From contig NZ_JBJHZY010000005.1 in assembly GCF_045310525.1 (NCBI RefSeq), forward strand, positions 62,001-126,000: a stretch of 64,000 nucleotides of DNA, in the 5' to 3' direction. Source of the DNA: Clostridium_AT radicumherbarum. GTDB lineage: Bacteria > Bacillota > Clostridia > Clostridiales > Clostridiaceae. The notes beneath the pieces were generated by a model. The model saw nothing but the letters and a program-made list of their open reading frames with translations, was not told the origin of the DNA and made no database searches. Made by a program: the position numbers and the translations under genes. Of the stretch, positions 26,501-35,643 are shown piece after piece; the stretch's first letter is position 1; each line of letters starts with the position of its first letter.

Positions 26501-27583
26501 TTACTGAGCCTTATCCACCATAGTGAAATCAGAGCTTAAATTTTGAACATCAGCCTTCCAAGACTTTGATTTGTAAACTTTAAAATCTGTAGTTTCTGCC
26601 ATGACGGAAACTCCAGGCAAGGTATCTATGATTTTCATGCCTTTTTCTACTCCTAGTACAAAGGTTACCTTTGTAAGGGTGTCCGCAAGCATATTAGCAT
26701 CTGGAGTAGTACTGTCTATAATAATGGTATCACTCATAACGCCTGCTTCAGCAGGATATCCTGTAAATGGATTTAAGATATGATGATATCTTTTACCATC
26801 CTTTATAAAATATCTTTCATAATCACCTGAAGTAGAAAGTGCTGATTCTGGAAGTTTTATAATACCTAAATATCCTTCACTTTTATCCTTTCTAGGATGC
26901 TGAATAGCAACTGACCATAGTGAACCATCTGGCTTTTGTCCCATTGTATAAATAGAACTTCCACCTAGGTTTATTAATGCATTTTTAATACCGTACTTTT
27001 TAAACACCTTAATAACTTCATCAGCAGTAAAACCTTTAGCTATACCACCAAGATCTATTGCCATACCTTCCTTCATTAGCTTTACGCTGCTGTCCTTTTC
27101 ATTTATGCTTATATTTTTATAACCTACAAGTGGCAATAATGCCTTTATTTCTGAATCTGCAGGAAGTCTTTCACTGGAAGTTCCTATACCCCAAAGTTTA
27201 ATAAGTGGACCTACAGATATATCAAAGGCTCCATCACTTAATTTAGAAAATTTTAACGCTGTATTTAACATTTTAATTATTTCAGGATGAACCTTTACAT
27301 AATCCTTACCTGATGCTTTATTTATAAGGCTCACATCACTTGTTGCTATATTAGCACTAGACATTTGCTCTATTTCATCTATTCTTTTGTAAGCTGCGTC
27401 TATAGCTGCATTAGCATTTGTGCCATATACCTTTAAGTCCATAACAGTATCCATCTTCAGTGCTTGTTTTTCTACTGGAGTGGTAGTATCTTTATTAGTG
27501 CTGCTACTACTATTTGAACACGCCACCATAGGAACAACTAACATTACACTCATTATTATAGCAAGTACTTTCTTAAACATCAT
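26501..27583 (-). CDS. apbE: FAD:protein FMN transferase, lipoprotein
   Basis: The 360-residue protein is ApbE, which attaches FMN covalently to Thr residues of exported flavoproteins. The signal peptide ends in the lipobox MVAC, so it acts outside the membrane. Family marks are DISVGPLIKLWGIG (about 128), AIDLGGIAKGFTADEV, ALINLGGSSIYTMGQKPDG, STSGDYERYFIKDGKRYHHILNPFTGYPA and the late Mg2+ site ANMLADTLTK. A second ATG one codon downstream is equally well spaced from AGGAGG. Its usual clients (Rnf/Nqr subunits, FMN-binding proteins) are not in the window. Confidence 0.95.
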   Translation of the reverse strand: MMFKKVLAIIMSVMLVVPMVACSNSSSSTNKDTTTPVEKQALKMDTVMDLKVYGTNANAAIDAAYKRIDEIEQMSSANIATSDVSLINKASGKDYVKVHPEIIKMLNTALKFSKLSDGAFDISVGPLIKLWGIGTSSERLPADSEIKALLPLVGYKNISINEKDSSVKLMKEGMAIDLGGIAKGFTADEVIKVFKKYGIKNALINLGGSSIYTMGQKPDGSLWSVAIQHPRKDKSEGYLGIIKLPESALSTSGDYERYFIKDGKRYHHILNPFTGYPAEAGVMSDTIIIDSTTPDANMLADTLTKVTFVLGVEKGMKIIDTLPGVSVMAETTDFKVYKSKSWKADVQNLSSDFTMVDKAQ

Positions 27584-27678
27584 ATCCTCCTAGGTTTAAA
27601 AATTACATTTTAGTCTATAGTTAATATTTTAACTTATTATACACATATTTCATAGGGCAATTTTAAATTTTTGACATG

Positions 27679-28713
27679 TTATATTATTAGCTTAATAAGC
27701 CTTATTAAATCGCTGAATAAACCATAACCTGTTTGTTCAATTTCAGGATCGTGCTCAATAACTGTAAGCTTGCCCATTAAGTCTGTATCAATGGTTAATA
27801 CTGAGGAAGTACCACTTATTCCTGCAAAAATTTCATCCTTTTTTATTTCCTTTGGACTAACCTCTCCAATAATCTTTCCATTTTTAAATTTTGCCTCACA
27901 AATAAGTTTAATTACCTTCCCAGCATCCTGTGCTCTTTTTATATCTTCTGATGTAACATTTTGTATTCCCTGTCTTTTTATATTTAGGGGAGTAACCTCC
28001 CCCTCCATAAGTGTATTTATTAAGGCAGATAGCTTGGCCGCTGCATCAAAGCCATCAATATCCATAGTTGGATCAGCTTCTACAAATCCTTTTCTTTTCC
28101 CTTCTGCTATAGCATAATTAAAGCTATTACCTTTGCCCATTTCCTCTAGAACAAAGTTAGTTGTGGTATTTAATATGCCTTTTAAGCCAGTAATCTTGCA
28201 CATAGGCAGGTTATTTTCAACTAAATTAAATATTGGTGTTCCATCCATTACAGTAGTTTCATGTAAAAAGGCCGCACCCTGCTTTATTGAAAGTTCCTTC
28301 AATTCTTTGTATTTCCATGCTATTGGTCCCTTGTTTGCTGTAATAACATGTTTTTTTCTATTAAGTGCTGAAGTAATATTATGAATTGCTGGTTCCCCAG
28401 AAAAAATATTAAGTGTTGTAATTTCCATAAGCACATCGTAGTCTTCCTTTAACAGTATATCCTCTGTGCTGCAACTGCTATAGGCATTCCACGTTTTATC
28501 AAAGTGCCCTGTCAGCTCAATATCTCTTAATGCCTTTCTCAAGTCAATTCCACTATCTTCAATTAAATTGCCCTTTGTTAAAGTAGTAATGGCAGCGACC
28601 TCTACATCAAAGCCATAGCTTATTCTAATCTCTTGCTGTTTTTCTATTAAAAGCTTTGCAAAGGCTCTACCTGCATTTCCAAAGCCGAACATTGCTATTT
28701 TCAAAGTTTTCAT
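27679..28713 (-). CDS. hom: homoserine dehydrogenase
   Basis: The 344-residue enzyme reduces aspartate semialdehyde to homoserine in threonine and methionine synthesis. The Rossmann loop is FGFGNAGRAFAKLL, the active-site region HVITANKGPIAWKYKEL (conserved Lys), and the substrate-binding loop GLKGILNTTTNFVLEEM with GFVEADPTMDIDGFDAAAKL. It lacks the C-terminal ACT domain of longer homologues, so threonine feedback through ACT is not expected. It is transcribed alone from the promoter at 28744-28772. The stop is followed by AT-rich DNA with no clear terminator. Confidence 0.92.
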   Translation of the reverse strand: MKTLKIAMFGFGNAGRAFAKLLIEKQQEIRISYGFDVEVAAITTLTKGNLIEDSGIDLRKALRDIELTGHFDKTWNAYSSCSTEDILLKEDYDVLMEITTLNIFSGEPAIHNITSALNRKKHVITANKGPIAWKYKELKELSIKQGAAFLHETTVMDGTPIFNLVENNLPMCKITGLKGILNTTTNFVLEEMGKGNSFNYAIAEGKRKGFVEADPTMDIDGFDAAAKLSALINTLMEGEVTPLNIKRQGIQNVTSEDIKRAQDAGKVIKLICEAKFKNGKIIGEVSPKEIKKDEIFAGISGTSSVLTIDTDLMGKLTVIEHDPEIEQTGYGLFSDLIRLIKLII

Positions 28714-28743
28714 GCTCTCACCTCATGTATAATTCTACCATTA

Positions 28744-28772
28744 AGTATACACTGTACTACAGAGGTTATCAA
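28744..28772 (-). promoter_or_regulatory. sigma-A promoter of hom
   Basis: TTGATA (28767-28772) and TATACT (28744-28749) are separated by 17 bp, 31 bp before the hom start codon. Confidence 0.65.
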
Positions 28773-28785
28773 AAAAATATTATAT

Positions 28786-29520
28786 TTATTGTAGTTTAAC
28801 TACCCATGCATTCTTTATATATTTCTCAATTATTCTTCTGGATAAGTTAACCCAACTTTTACATTCATCAAGAATTATAGAATCAGCTGTAACCACTCCT
28901 TCTAATTTTGATAAGATTACATCAGCATTAGGTACAAGCTCAACTTCAACAATAATATTGCTTGAAGTGAGTATTTCTAAAATCTTAGTTTTAAGTCTTC
29001 CTGAATTTGAAACTGGTGCATCAAGAAAAAACTTTACACCTCTTACTCCTAATTCCATTAGTATTTGTTTTATAAGTATAATGGCATTATCTGTTTTATC
29101 AATAAGCCTGTAGGTTCCTCGTAAACCAGCTAAATCTCTTATAACTTCATCATTTCCTTGTATTAGTAGCCCGCCAGATAATGCAACTTCAAGAGTTATT
29201 ATAAGATTAAAGCCATCAATGTTAATATAATTACCCTTTAACGCTTCTAGAGCAATATGTTTTTCACTTCTTATTCTGCACTGATTACTTGAAGCTGTTG
29301 CTCTCTGCAGAGCAGTTCTCTGACGGGAGGAAAACTGATAATGCCCGCCAATGAAATCAATAAGGGAACTACTTTTATAACCTCTACTAAGCAGCCACTG
29401 GATTTCCTCCTGTGCTTTTTTAAGTTTCTCCATTGCTTCCTCAGAAAACCATCTATAATCCTCTTCACCAAAGCCTCGTTTTGTTTCCTTTATAATTTTA
29501 TTTTCATCTTCGTTTAACAT
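28786..29520 (-). CDS. DUF434/DUF5616 domain protein
   Basis: The 244-residue protein matches the DUF434 pattern found in archaea and anaerobic bacteria. The N-terminal part has LKKAQEEIQWLLSRGYKSSSLIDFIGGHYQFSSRQRTALQRATAS and the rest is a DUF5616-like domain with IDGFNLIITLEVALSGG and GLRGTYRLIDKTDNAI. The second domain looks like a nuclease or Toprim-like alpha/beta fold with conserved acidic residues (DGFN, FFLDAPVSNSG), but no activity is established. The gene is single, upstream of hom and on the same strand. Confidence 0.85.
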   Translation of the reverse strand: MLNEDENKIIKETKRGFGEEDYRWFSEEAMEKLKKAQEEIQWLLSRGYKSSSLIDFIGGHYQFSSRQRTALQRATASSNQCRIRSEKHIALEALKGNYINIDGFNLIITLEVALSGGLLIQGNDEVIRDLAGLRGTYRLIDKTDNAIILIKQILMELGVRGVKFFLDAPVSNSGRLKTKILEILTSSNIIVEVELVPNADVILSKLEGVVTADSIILDECKSWVNLSRRIIEKYIKNAWVVKLQ

Positions 29521-29783
29521 ATTTTCTCCTATAAATCTTTTAAATTAATGCATCCAAATATTACATAGCATTATGCAAGTTTCATTACCTACATTCATAA
29601 TTTAATGGTATAATAAAAAAACTTATTCCATGTTTTTAGTATTCTTCATCGATAGTCCGTCTAATTTAATATTTGAATTTTCAACCAATTGAATTAGTTA
29701 TATGTAGATTTTTTAATTCTATAATTGTAAAATATACTTATATAAATTTTACTTTAATTTTAACAATTTATATTGGAGGACTC

Positions 29784-30380
29784 ATGAATAACTTAGCTTT
29801 GCAAACAGCCTGGCAGGCACACAGTCACCAAAAACGTAAAGGTACTGAAATACCCTATGTAATTCATCCAATTGAGGTAGCCATTATTTTAATTGAAAAT
29901 GGTGCTGAAGAAGATTTAATTACTGCAGGCTTACTTCACGATACCCTAGAAGATACAAATATAACTAAAGAATATATTACGCAAAATTTTGGCAGGCATG
30001 TTTTGAATCTTGTTGTTGGTGCTTCAGAGCCTTATAAACTTGAAACAAATACAAGGCTTAGTATTGAGGAAGAAATAGATTCCTGGAAAGTTAGAAAGAC
30101 TCACACTATCAATTTTATTGCAATGGCACCTTTAGAAATAAAGCTCTTAACCTGTGCTGATAAATTAAGCAATATTAGAAGTATGGTAAAAGATTATAAC
30201 TTAATTGGAAATGAGCTTTGGAAAAAATTCAATGCTGGTGCTGGTGATCAAAAATGGTATTATGAAGAACTTATAAAAAGCTTATGTGAGCTTTCTGAAT
30301 ATAAGTTGTATAAGGAATTTACCTCTTTAGTAAAGGAACTTTTTAGCTCAGAAGAAGTACTTGACTTTATAAGACACTAA
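29784..30380 (+). CDS. HD domain protein, small alarmone hydrolase-like
   Basis: The 198-residue protein carries the HD hydrolase domain of the RelA/SpoT/MESH1 type: HSHQKRKGTEIPYVIHPIEVA, GLLHDTLEDTNITKE (HD pair at about residue 53) and CADKLSNIRSM (about 126). Small single-domain members hydrolyse (p)ppGpp or related nucleotides with Mn2+. No synthetase domain is present. The ATG at 29784 follows TTGGAGGACTC; the 37-codon upstream extension is hydrophobic and has no ribosome site. The methylase gene follows 38 bp downstream, so the two are probably co-transcribed. Confidence 0.88.
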   Translation: MNNLALQTAWQAHSHQKRKGTEIPYVIHPIEVAIILIENGAEEDLITAGLLHDTLEDTNITKEYITQNFGRHVLNLVVGASEPYKLETNTRLSIEEEIDSWKVRKTHTINFIAMAPLEIKLLTCADKLSNIRSMVKDYNLIGNELWKKFNAGAGDQKWYYEELIKSLCELSEYKLYKEFTSLVKELFSSEEVLDFIRH

Positions 30381-30417
30381 GATTTATATATTATTTCACA
30401 GTATTGGGGATGTAAAC

Positions 30418-31371
30418 ATGAACAAAAGTGAGAATTTAGAAGCTGCAGAACTTTCATACTTTTATATTATTAATTACACAGCTGCAGAAAAAGAACTATG
30501 CATGATGGAGATGAAGTATCTCTTTAATATTATTCCTTTAAACAAGCACTTTTTCTCTTTCCATTATGTAATTCCTTCTAGAAGTGCCTTTATAAAACAG
30601 TGTATCTCTATTATTTATTCCTGCAGCAGTTTAGAGGAATTAATTGAGCAAATTTTAGAGGACAACTTTTCCTCGGAAAATTTTAAAGTCCGTTATATTA
30701 ACTTTGAAGAGAATAGCCTTTCATATGAACAAAGGCGAAAAATCGAATATAACATTGGCTACAATATAAATGGAGAAGCTGACGTTCATAACCCTGAAAT
30801 AGTTTTTGGTGTGGTGAATATTAATGGTAAATGGATATTTGGCGTGCTTGAAGATAACAAAAATACTTGGGATAAACATAATCACAAGCTCTATAGTTAT
30901 TCAAATGCTCTAAATGTTAGAGTTGCCAGAGCATTAGTAAACATAGCCTCGGGGAATAATATGAACATAAGACTTGTTGATCCTTGCTGCGGCATAGGAA
31001 CTGTTGTTATTGAGGCATTATCTATGGGTTTAAATATAAAGGGCTATGAGCTAAACCCAATGATCGCTGATAATGCAAAGAGAAATCTTGACTTCTTCGG
31101 CTATGAGGATGTTATTACTAATGGCAACATGCACGAGATACAAGATAAATATGATGTAGCTATAGTAGATTTACCCTATGGAGTGTTTACTCCAGTCACC
31201 CTGAAGGAGCAGCTGGATATAATAAAATCTACAAGAAGAATTGCTAATAAGGCTATTTTAATAACCTTCGAAAATATGGAGCATTATTTTGAGGAAGCAG
31301 GCTTTAGTGTTGTGGATAGATGTATTATTGCTAAAGGTACTTTTATAAGATACATTACCGTGTGCAAATAA
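30418..31371 (+). CDS. TRM11-like SAM-dependent methyltransferase
   Basis: The 317-residue protein has an N-terminal THUMP-like or degenerate region (about 1-140) and a C-terminal Rossmann methylase with the SAM loop VDPCCGIGTVVIEAL (about 197), a following acidic residue in KGYELNP, and the catalytic motif DLPYG (about 257), a variant of the N/DPPY of RNA and DNA N-methylases. This matches the UPF0020/TRM11 family, which modifies guanosine in tRNA or rRNA. The exact target is not known. Confidence 0.83.
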   Translation: MNKSENLEAAELSYFYIINYTAAEKELCMMEMKYLFNIIPLNKHFFSFHYVIPSRSAFIKQCISIIYSCSSLEELIEQILEDNFSSENFKVRYINFEENSLSYEQRRKIEYNIGYNINGEADVHNPEIVFGVVNINGKWIFGVLEDNKNTWDKHNHKLYSYSNALNVRVARALVNIASGNNMNIRLVDPCCGIGTVVIEALSMGLNIKGYELNPMIADNAKRNLDFFGYEDVITNGNMHEIQDKYDVAIVDLPYGVFTPVTLKEQLDIIKSTRRIANKAILITFENMEHYFEEAGFSVVDRCIIAKGTFIRYITVCK

Positions 31372-31374
31372 TAA

Positions 31375-31403
31375 TGTGCCAAAGGGATGTTTTTCGCGGC
31401 GCA
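31375..31403 (+). repeat. REP-like repeat, copy B
   Basis: This 29-bp sequence (TGTGCCAAAGGGATG...GGCGCA) has imperfect inverted ends and aligns ungapped with copies at 6602 and 34040. It begins four bases after the methylase stop. Confidence 0.55.
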
Positions 31404-31459
31404 TCTTACTAGTTAATACTTTTTGCTTAGCTAGTAAGAATGTTTTGTTAAAGTAAAAG

Positions 31460-31485
31460 AGGTAGGCAATCAGCCTACCTTTATT
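31460..31485. terminator. terminator between convergent genes
   Basis: AGGTAGGC (31460-31467) and GCCTACCT (31473-31480) form an 8-bp stem with a 5-nt loop, followed by TTATTT on the plus strand. Confidence 0.8.
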
Positions 31486-31488
31486 TCC

Positions 31489-33003
31489 TTACCATCCGAA
31501 AAAGTCTTCTGGTGCCCCTTTTATTATATCCTTAAATGGTAATTCAAGATCTACAGTAGAAGAAATACCCTTAAGTGTATTTTCATTAAAATGCACCATT
31601 ATTCTCATTTCATCATCATTATAATATTTGCAAAAGTATATTTGAGCTTTATCCATAATGAAGGAATAATCTACAGTTGAATCAATAAAGTCTTTACTTT
31701 CTTTAATTATATTAATATATCTATCCCTCATTTGATTTTTAATGTCCTTAATAAAAATATCTTCCATATCTTTATTTTTTGCTAAATAATTTTTTATCAT
31801 TTCCTTAGGATTTATAGCTTTCTTTTTTATTAAGTCATAGCTGTATATATTATTGAACTGCTGAAAATCCTTTGATACATCAAAGCCGCTTGCATCTCTT
31901 CTAATGCATAAAACTCCATAATAATTGAAGCAGACCTGCATTTGAATCAATGCAATATAATCACACCTCTGTTCATTAATCTTAACTAATCCATCCATAA
32001 ATTTATTATTAGCTGTTTCAAATGCTAAATTCTTTATATTCTTATTAATTAATTCTTCAAAAGCTGGGTCTCTAAGCCCAGATATCTCGGGATAGTAGGT
32101 CCATACATTTCCGTTTGTCTTCTTTGTAATCTCTGATTTATTTGTAAAAAAAATATTGTTTTTTCTAATAATTAAATCCTGCTTTTCTTGTGTCTTTCTT
32201 TCAGTGCCAGAATATCTATCAAGTACATCTATATAATCATCAATTTTTGATAATGGAATACTTACAGAATCTCTTCTTAAAAATCCTTCCTCCCTGGCAT
32301 GAAAAACTATATATAAAGCATCCTCTGAAAGTACAAAATTTTGATCCTGATTTATAGTAGAAAAAGGTTTACTTAAATAATTTTCCTCTTCTCCTTCTTT
32401 CATAAGGATACCTTCCACTACCTTTTGATTTATAAGTGGAATGTAATTAGTCCCCACCGTAAAAATATCCTTTAAATATAATCTCTTCCCATCTGTAAGT
32501 CTATAAAGAAAGCCATACAAAGGAGCTGAATACAAGTCCCGAAGGCTAATGGATAATAAGTTGTTTGCGTTTAATTCTATATTTGGATATAAAGCAAATG
32601 ACATTTCATCTCTTTCATCTGCAAGGTTTTTCACCTCATTTTGTATATCCTTTTCAATAGACTTATTTAAGTTCTCTTCAATGGCTTTATCCTTAAGTCC
32701 AGAAATTGTAGGAAATGAAATTTGCAAATCACCTTTTTTAGTTGTTATTGTCTTCTCCTCTCTCTTAATCTCAATACCATTTAACAATAAATACTTGGTT
32801 TTATTAGGCTTTTTCACAAGCTTTGTTTCCTTAGGAACTGTAATACCTTCCTCTTCAGCAGATGATGGTTTTATCACATCTTTACTCGGCTCTGTTTTAG
32901 GAGATGAATTATTTTTTGTAGAATCGCTTATCTGTTCCTTATTACAGCCTATCAGTGAAAAAGAAAAAAATATAGCAATTAAGATAACCATAATACGTTT
33001 CAT
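31489..33003 (-). CDS. lipoprotein with DUF4163/DUF3298-like domains
   Basis: The 504-residue protein is an exported lipoprotein (signal MKRIMVILIAIFFSFSLIGC). A charged linker is followed by two similar halves, each containing a KKGDLQISFPTISGLKD or KTNGNVWTYYPEISGLRD type segment. This suggests an internal duplication of a RsiV-like DUF4163-DUF3298 unit (DALYIVFHAREEGFLRRDSVSIPLSKIDDYI). The function is unknown; RsiV relatives bind ligands outside the cell. ATG 33001-33003 was chosen at the signal peptide with GAGGTAATTATA before it. It lies 5 bp after the PstS-like gene and is co-transcribed. Confidence 0.78.
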   Translation of the reverse strand: MKRIMVILIAIFFSFSLIGCNKEQISDSTKNNSSPKTEPSKDVIKPSSAEEEGITVPKETKLVKKPNKTKYLLLNGIEIKREEKTITTKKGDLQISFPTISGLKDKAIEENLNKSIEKDIQNEVKNLADERDEMSFALYPNIELNANNLLSISLRDLYSAPLYGFLYRLTDGKRLYLKDIFTVGTNYIPLINQKVVEGILMKEGEEENYLSKPFSTINQDQNFVLSEDALYIVFHAREEGFLRRDSVSIPLSKIDDYIDVLDRYSGTERKTQEKQDLIIRKNNIFFTNKSEITKKTNGNVWTYYPEISGLRDPAFEELINKNIKNLAFETANNKFMDGLVKINEQRCDYIALIQMQVCFNYYGVLCIRRDASGFDVSKDFQQFNNIYSYDLIKKKAINPKEMIKNYLAKNKDMEDIFIKDIKNQMRDRYINIIKESKDFIDSTVDYSFIMDKAQIYFCKYYNDDEMRIMVHFNENTLKGISSTVDLELPFKDIIKGAPEDFFGW

Positions 33004-33008
33004 TATAA

Positions 33009-33944
33009 TTACCTCGCTTCTAAAGGAACATAACCAGTGGCTTCTGCTAGTTTTTGTCCATCTGCACCAGTAAGCCACTCCAAAAGCTTTCTTGCGTTAG
33101 AGCCCTTAGGTTCAGATTTTCTTAAAACGGCATAGTAGCTTGTTGTAAAAGGATACTTACCAGAGGATATATTGTTATTGTCTGGAGCGATACCATCAAT
33201 GGCTAAAAGTTTTATAGTATCTTTGTTATACATAGTCTTTGCATAATAAAATACTGAATAGCCTAGTGCCTTTTCGGAGTTATCATATTTTGCAATACTT
33301 TCAATAAGCCCTTCCATCCCGGTAACTATAGTTTTAGGCGAATCTTCAAGCTTATTCCCCTTCATCACTAGCTGCTCCATTAAAGTTTGGCTTCCTGAAT
33401 TTGCTTCCCTTTGATATGCAATGATATCTTTAGCTTCTCCACCGACTTCCTTCCAACTTTTAATTTTCCCTCCATAAATATTTTGTATCTGCTTTGTGGT
33501 AAGTGAATTTACTGGATTACTAGTGTTTACCAGAAATACAAAACCTTCCTTTACAACCGGTACAATTTCTAATTCTACCTTAGCATCCTTAGCCATATTT
33601 AATTCTTCCTTAGATGGCTCAGTTACAAAAATTATATCCGCCTTTTTATCAAATAAGTTTACATAAGCATTATGGGTTGTATTATGCTTAATAAAGTTTA
33701 CTGCTTCTTCTTTTGTCATAGAAAGCAAATTTGAAGCAATTGCCTGGGATAGTGGTATAGTTGCGGTGGATCCATCCACCCTGGGGAAAGTATCTTTCGT
33801 AAAATTAGGCTTCTCTACCTTGTCCTTCACTTCAACATTTGTTGAGGGAGGATTTTTAACACTAATGGAACTATTCTTTCCAGTATTACAAGCAGAAAGT
33901 AATAAAGTGCTAATTAGTATTAATATAAATACATGCCTTTTCAT
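33009..33944 (-). CDS. PstS-like phosphate-type substrate-binding lipoprotein
   Basis: The 311-residue protein has signal peptide MKRHVFILILISTLLLSAC (lipobox LLSAC) and a PBP-like domain of the phosphate-binding group: VDGSTATIPLSQAIASN near the start, KQIQNIYGGKIKSWKEVGG and IIAYQREANSGSQTLMEQLV (anion-binding Ser/Arg loop, about 175). It would bind phosphate or another oxyanion outside the membrane. No permease or ATPase genes accompany it; the only partner is the lipoprotein 5 bp downstream. It may therefore be a sensor or scavenger rather than part of a full PstSCAB transporter. Confidence 0.85.
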   Translation of the reverse strand: MKRHVFILILISTLLLSACNTGKNSSISVKNPPSTNVEVKDKVEKPNFTKDTFPRVDGSTATIPLSQAIASNLLSMTKEEAVNFIKHNTTHNAYVNLFDKKADIIFVTEPSKEELNMAKDAKVELEIVPVVKEGFVFLVNTSNPVNSLTTKQIQNIYGGKIKSWKEVGGEAKDIIAYQREANSGSQTLMEQLVMKGNKLEDSPKTIVTGMEGLIESIAKYDNSEKALGYSVFYYAKTMYNKDTIKLLAIDGIAPDNNNISSGKYPFTTSYYAVLRKSEPKGSNARKLLEWLTGADGQKLAEATGYVPLEAR

Positions 33945-34039
33945 AAAACCTCCAGCTTCTTATCATATTATGGATTGTTTCATATATATTTTACCATATA
34001 TACCATATTATAGGAAGATTAATGCAAGGAAGTTTCTTT

Positions 34040-34068
34040 TGTGGTAAAGGGACGTATATCGTAGCACA
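34040..34068 (+). repeat. REP-like repeat, copy C
   Basis: This 29-bp copy (TGTGGTAAAGGGACG...TAGCACA) has 7-bp inverted ends with one mismatch. It lies between divergent genes, unlike copies A and B, which lie between convergent ends. Confidence 0.55.
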
Positions 34069-34179
34069 TTTAGATAACATAAACTGTGAGAAACATCTTC
34101 TTACAAATCTTACATGAATAAATAGAAAATTTTTTAAATATATTTTAATGAGTATATTTATATTTTTTAGGAGGTTTAC

Positions 34180-35550
34180 ATGGATCAAACACTAGCAATT
34201 ATCCTTAATATTATTATTATGGCTGCTCTTGTCTATGTACTATTTTTAATGCAAAAAAAACATTATTCTTTTACGGTTAGAGTGCTTACAGCCTTACTTG
34301 CTGGTATTATTTACGGGGCAATACTGCAACTTTTATTAGGGACAAAGTCACCTGTAGTTAAGGGCGCAAATGATTGGTTTGCAGTTATAAGTTCGGGCTA
34401 TGTAAGACTGCTTAAAATGATTGTAATTCCACTAATTTTTGTAGCAATAACCTCTGCAATTATTAATCTTAAAGATTCTAAAAACCTTAGAAAAATTTCA
34501 ATATTAATTATATCAACTCTAGTTATTACAGCAGGTATTTCTGCAGCTGTTGGAGCCGGCTTTGCTAATATATTTGGATTAAATGCCGGCAGCCTTTCGG
34601 CGGGACAAAGTGAATTATCAGCTGAAAAGAACATGGAAACTAGTTTAACTGACTTTAAAGCCAAACCTATAGAGCAGCAAATTATTGAAATTGTACCCAC
34701 AAATCCATTTTACTCTATGACAGGTCAGGGAAGCTCAGCTACTCTTTCCGTAGTATTTTTTGCAGCGATTTTAGGTATAGCTACATTAAGTTTAAGAAAA
34801 AAGAATGCAGAAACCGCAGCTTTCTTTACCAAAATTATTAATACACTTAATACAGTAGTTATGAAAATCGTAACCATGATTTTAAAACTTACTCCATATG
34901 GAATTCTAGCCCTTATGACTAAAATGGTTTCCACAAGTAACTTTAGTGAAATATTAAGACTGATTCAATTTGTATTAGCCTCTTATGCAGCTATAATAGT
35001 AATGTTCTTAGTTCACTTGCTTATATTATCTCTAAATAGAATTAATCCGGTTATTTACATGAGAAAAAGCATCACAGCCCTTACCTTTGCTTTTACTTCA
35101 AGGACAAGTGCTGGCACCCTGCCTATTACAGTCGATACCTTAATTAATAAAATGGGAGTTCCAGAAGGCCAGGCTAATCTTTCTGCGTCCTTAGGCACAA
35201 GCATAGGTCAAAACGGCTGTGCTGGTATTTATCCTGCAATGCTTGCAGTAATGATAGCTCCAACAGTAGGAATTAATCCACTTGCTCCTGCCTTCTTAAT
35301 AAAACTTATTATAATAACTGCAATTAGCTCATTTGGAATAGCTGGAGTAGGCGGAGGTGCAACCTTTGCTGCATTAACAGTACTTTCTGCTATGGGACTT
35401 CCTGTTGGTTTGGTAGGATTACTAATAGCTATTGAGCCGCTGATTGATATGGCTAGAACAGCTCTTAACGTTAGTGACGCTATGGTAGCAGGTTTAATTT
35501 CCAGCAAGTATATGAATGAGTTAAACAAAGACATTTACAATAGTAACTAG
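34180..35550 (+). CDS. tcyP: L-cystine:cation symporter, TcyP type
   Basis: The 456-residue membrane protein belongs to the dicarboxylate/amino acid:cation symporter family and is closest to TcyP of Bacillus. It begins with several helices and YSFTVRVLTALLAGIIYGAILQL. It carries the DAACS core YVRLLKMIVIPLIFVAITSAI and the re-entrant loop TFAFTSRTSAGTLPITVD (about residue 310). It should import cystine with Na+ or H+. Directly convergent with it lies an L-cysteine desulfidase gene, which would degrade the cysteine formed inside the cell. The ribosome site is AGGAGGTTTAC. Confidence 0.9.
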   Translation: MDQTLAIILNIIIMAALVYVLFLMQKKHYSFTVRVLTALLAGIIYGAILQLLLGTKSPVVKGANDWFAVISSGYVRLLKMIVIPLIFVAITSAIINLKDSKNLRKISILIISTLVITAGISAAVGAGFANIFGLNAGSLSAGQSELSAEKNMETSLTDFKAKPIEQQIIEIVPTNPFYSMTGQGSSATLSVVFFAAILGIATLSLRKKNAETAAFFTKIINTLNTVVMKIVTMILKLTPYGILALMTKMVSTSNFSEILRLIQFVLASYAAIIVMFLVHLLILSLNRINPVIYMRKSITALTFAFTSRTSAGTLPITVDTLINKMGVPEGQANLSASLGTSIGQNGCAGIYPAMLAVMIAPTVGINPLAPAFLIKLIIITAISSFGIAGVGGGATFAALTVLSAMGLPVGLVGLLIAIEPLIDMARTALNVSDAMVAGLISSKYMNELNKDIYNSN

Positions 35551-35567
35551 CTATAATGTATAAGCCG

Positions 35568-35622
35568 CGGGGAGGTTTCTAATAGCACATATAAACTTAA
35601 TGTGCCATTAGAAACCTCCCCG
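35568..35622. repeat. long hairpin between tcyP and the cysteine desulfidase gene
   Basis: A 16-bp perfect stem (35568-35583 with 35607-35622, CGGGGAGGTTTCTAAT and complement), one mismatch and 6 further pairs (35585-35590 with 35600-35605) enclose a 9-nt loop. No T tract follows on either strand. It may be a REP-like palindrome that also ends transcription. Confidence 0.75.
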
Positions 35623-35643
35623 TGCCACGTATCCCCCCGCTGT

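Noticed and set aside
28714..28785. Riboswitch or T-box leader of hom
   Set aside because: The start codon lies only about 30 bp after a good promoter, leaving no room for such a leader.
29673..29783. 37-residue N-terminal extension of the HD protein
   Set aside because: No ribosome site; TTGGAGGACTC lies directly before the ATG at 29784, where the conserved domain begins.
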